Positions 35,851 through 36,318 of a stretch of DNA of 36,318 nucleotides are shown in pieces; within the stretch, counting starts at the first letter, position 1, and each line of letters begins with the position of its first letter. The notes beneath the pieces are model-generated. The model was given only the letters and a program-made list of their open reading frames with translations, had not been told where the DNA came from and made no database searches. The translations under genes and the position numbers were made by a program. Origin of the DNA: Thermoproteaceae archaeon (GTDB taxonomy: Archaea; Thermoproteota; Thermoprotei; Thermoproteales; Thermoproteaceae); assembly GCA_020833025.1 (NCBI GenBank), contig JAJHRB010000007.1, forward strand, positions 1-36,318. The letters run 5' to 3'.

Positions 35851-35922
35851 AGCGCGCAGGTCCCTGGGAGGACGCGGCTGAGAGTAGCCGCGGGGGCGCC
35901 GCGCTTTGTCTCGTGACGAGGA

Positions 35923-36318
35923 CTAGGGCAGGAGCCGGAGCGTAAAGTAGGCCGCCGCGTAGGCCCAGTAGCCCAGCGCGATAAGCAGCACGTACGGCAC
36001 GCCGTACCTTGCCTTCACCCACTCTGCGTCTACTCTGACGCTCCTGGGGTCGTAGCGCTCCACGTCTCTCACGCTGCCGACGATGTACTTTAGCGGGCTC
36101 CTCGCGAGCTCCTCGCGCGAGACGCAGACGTGCGTGAGCATCTCAAAGGCGGTCATGCGGCAGGGCCTCCCGCGGTTCGTCACGTAGAGCCTCAGCATTA
36201 TTGCCGGCAGGGCCGCGCTACCGGCTGCAACCGCAATGAAGGCTGCTGGCAGCGAGCACACGGGCGGGGCCGCGCTGACGGCGGCCAGCGCGATTGAGTC
36301 CGCGTAGCCGGCGCCGAG
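35923..36318 (-). CDS. Archaeal type IV prepilin/preflagellin peptidase (A24), C-terminal part
   Basis: Reverse strand from window end reads LGAGYADSIALAAVSAAPPVCSLPAAFIAVAAG..; GxxAD motif and multiple TM; runs off window. Confidence 0.7.
   Translation of the reverse strand, partial: LGAGYADSIALAAVSAAPPVCSLPAAFIAVAAGSAALPAIMLRLYVTNRGRPCRMTAFEMLTHVCVSREELARSPLKYIVGSVRDVERYDPRSVRVDAEWVKARYGVPYVLLIALGYWAYAAAYFTLRLLP

Noticed and set aside
1-36318. CRISPR arrays, complete IS elements, integrase genes or toxin-antitoxin pairs
   Set aside because: No regularly spaced repeats, no transposase other than the short TnpB-derived ORF, no integrase; the RHH protein has no adjacent toxin.

Overview
High-GC crenarchaeal chromosome segment, probably Thermoproteales. 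Supporting signs are leaderless TATA promoters, intron-bearing tRNA with encoded CCA, aIF1A, TFE-alpha, L32e/L19e/L18 and NuoD/H/I. Most of the window is housekeeping sequence: ribosomal proteins, PurA/PurB, HisS, TgtA, QueC, FolE, TatA/TatC, a NADH-quinone oxidoreductase segment and an M1 aminopeptidase. Two intervals, about 8.8-9.5 kb and 12.0-13.55 kb, look like decayed or unexplained DNA; they flank an XRE-cupin-methyltransferase regulator and an EamA exporter. The most interesting signals are: (1) an orphan 3' part of a tRNA-Leu(CAA) gene with its own promoter, a perfect bulge-helix-bulge (BHB) intron inside the anticodon and no visible 5' half; (2) an orphan tRNA 5' half whose first base sits at the predicted transcription start of its own TATA box; (3) a tRNA-Ala(GGC) with two introns, one in the acceptor/D-arm junction; (4) a short TnpB-derived protein that seems to lack the RuvC-II glutamate; (5) several palindromes placed exactly at promoters of regulators (XRE-cupin, GfcR-like, Lrp) and upstream of other genes; (6) a TgtA lacking one expected zinc cysteine and the PUA region. 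Everything is from reading the sequence and supplied ORFs; no searches were run.
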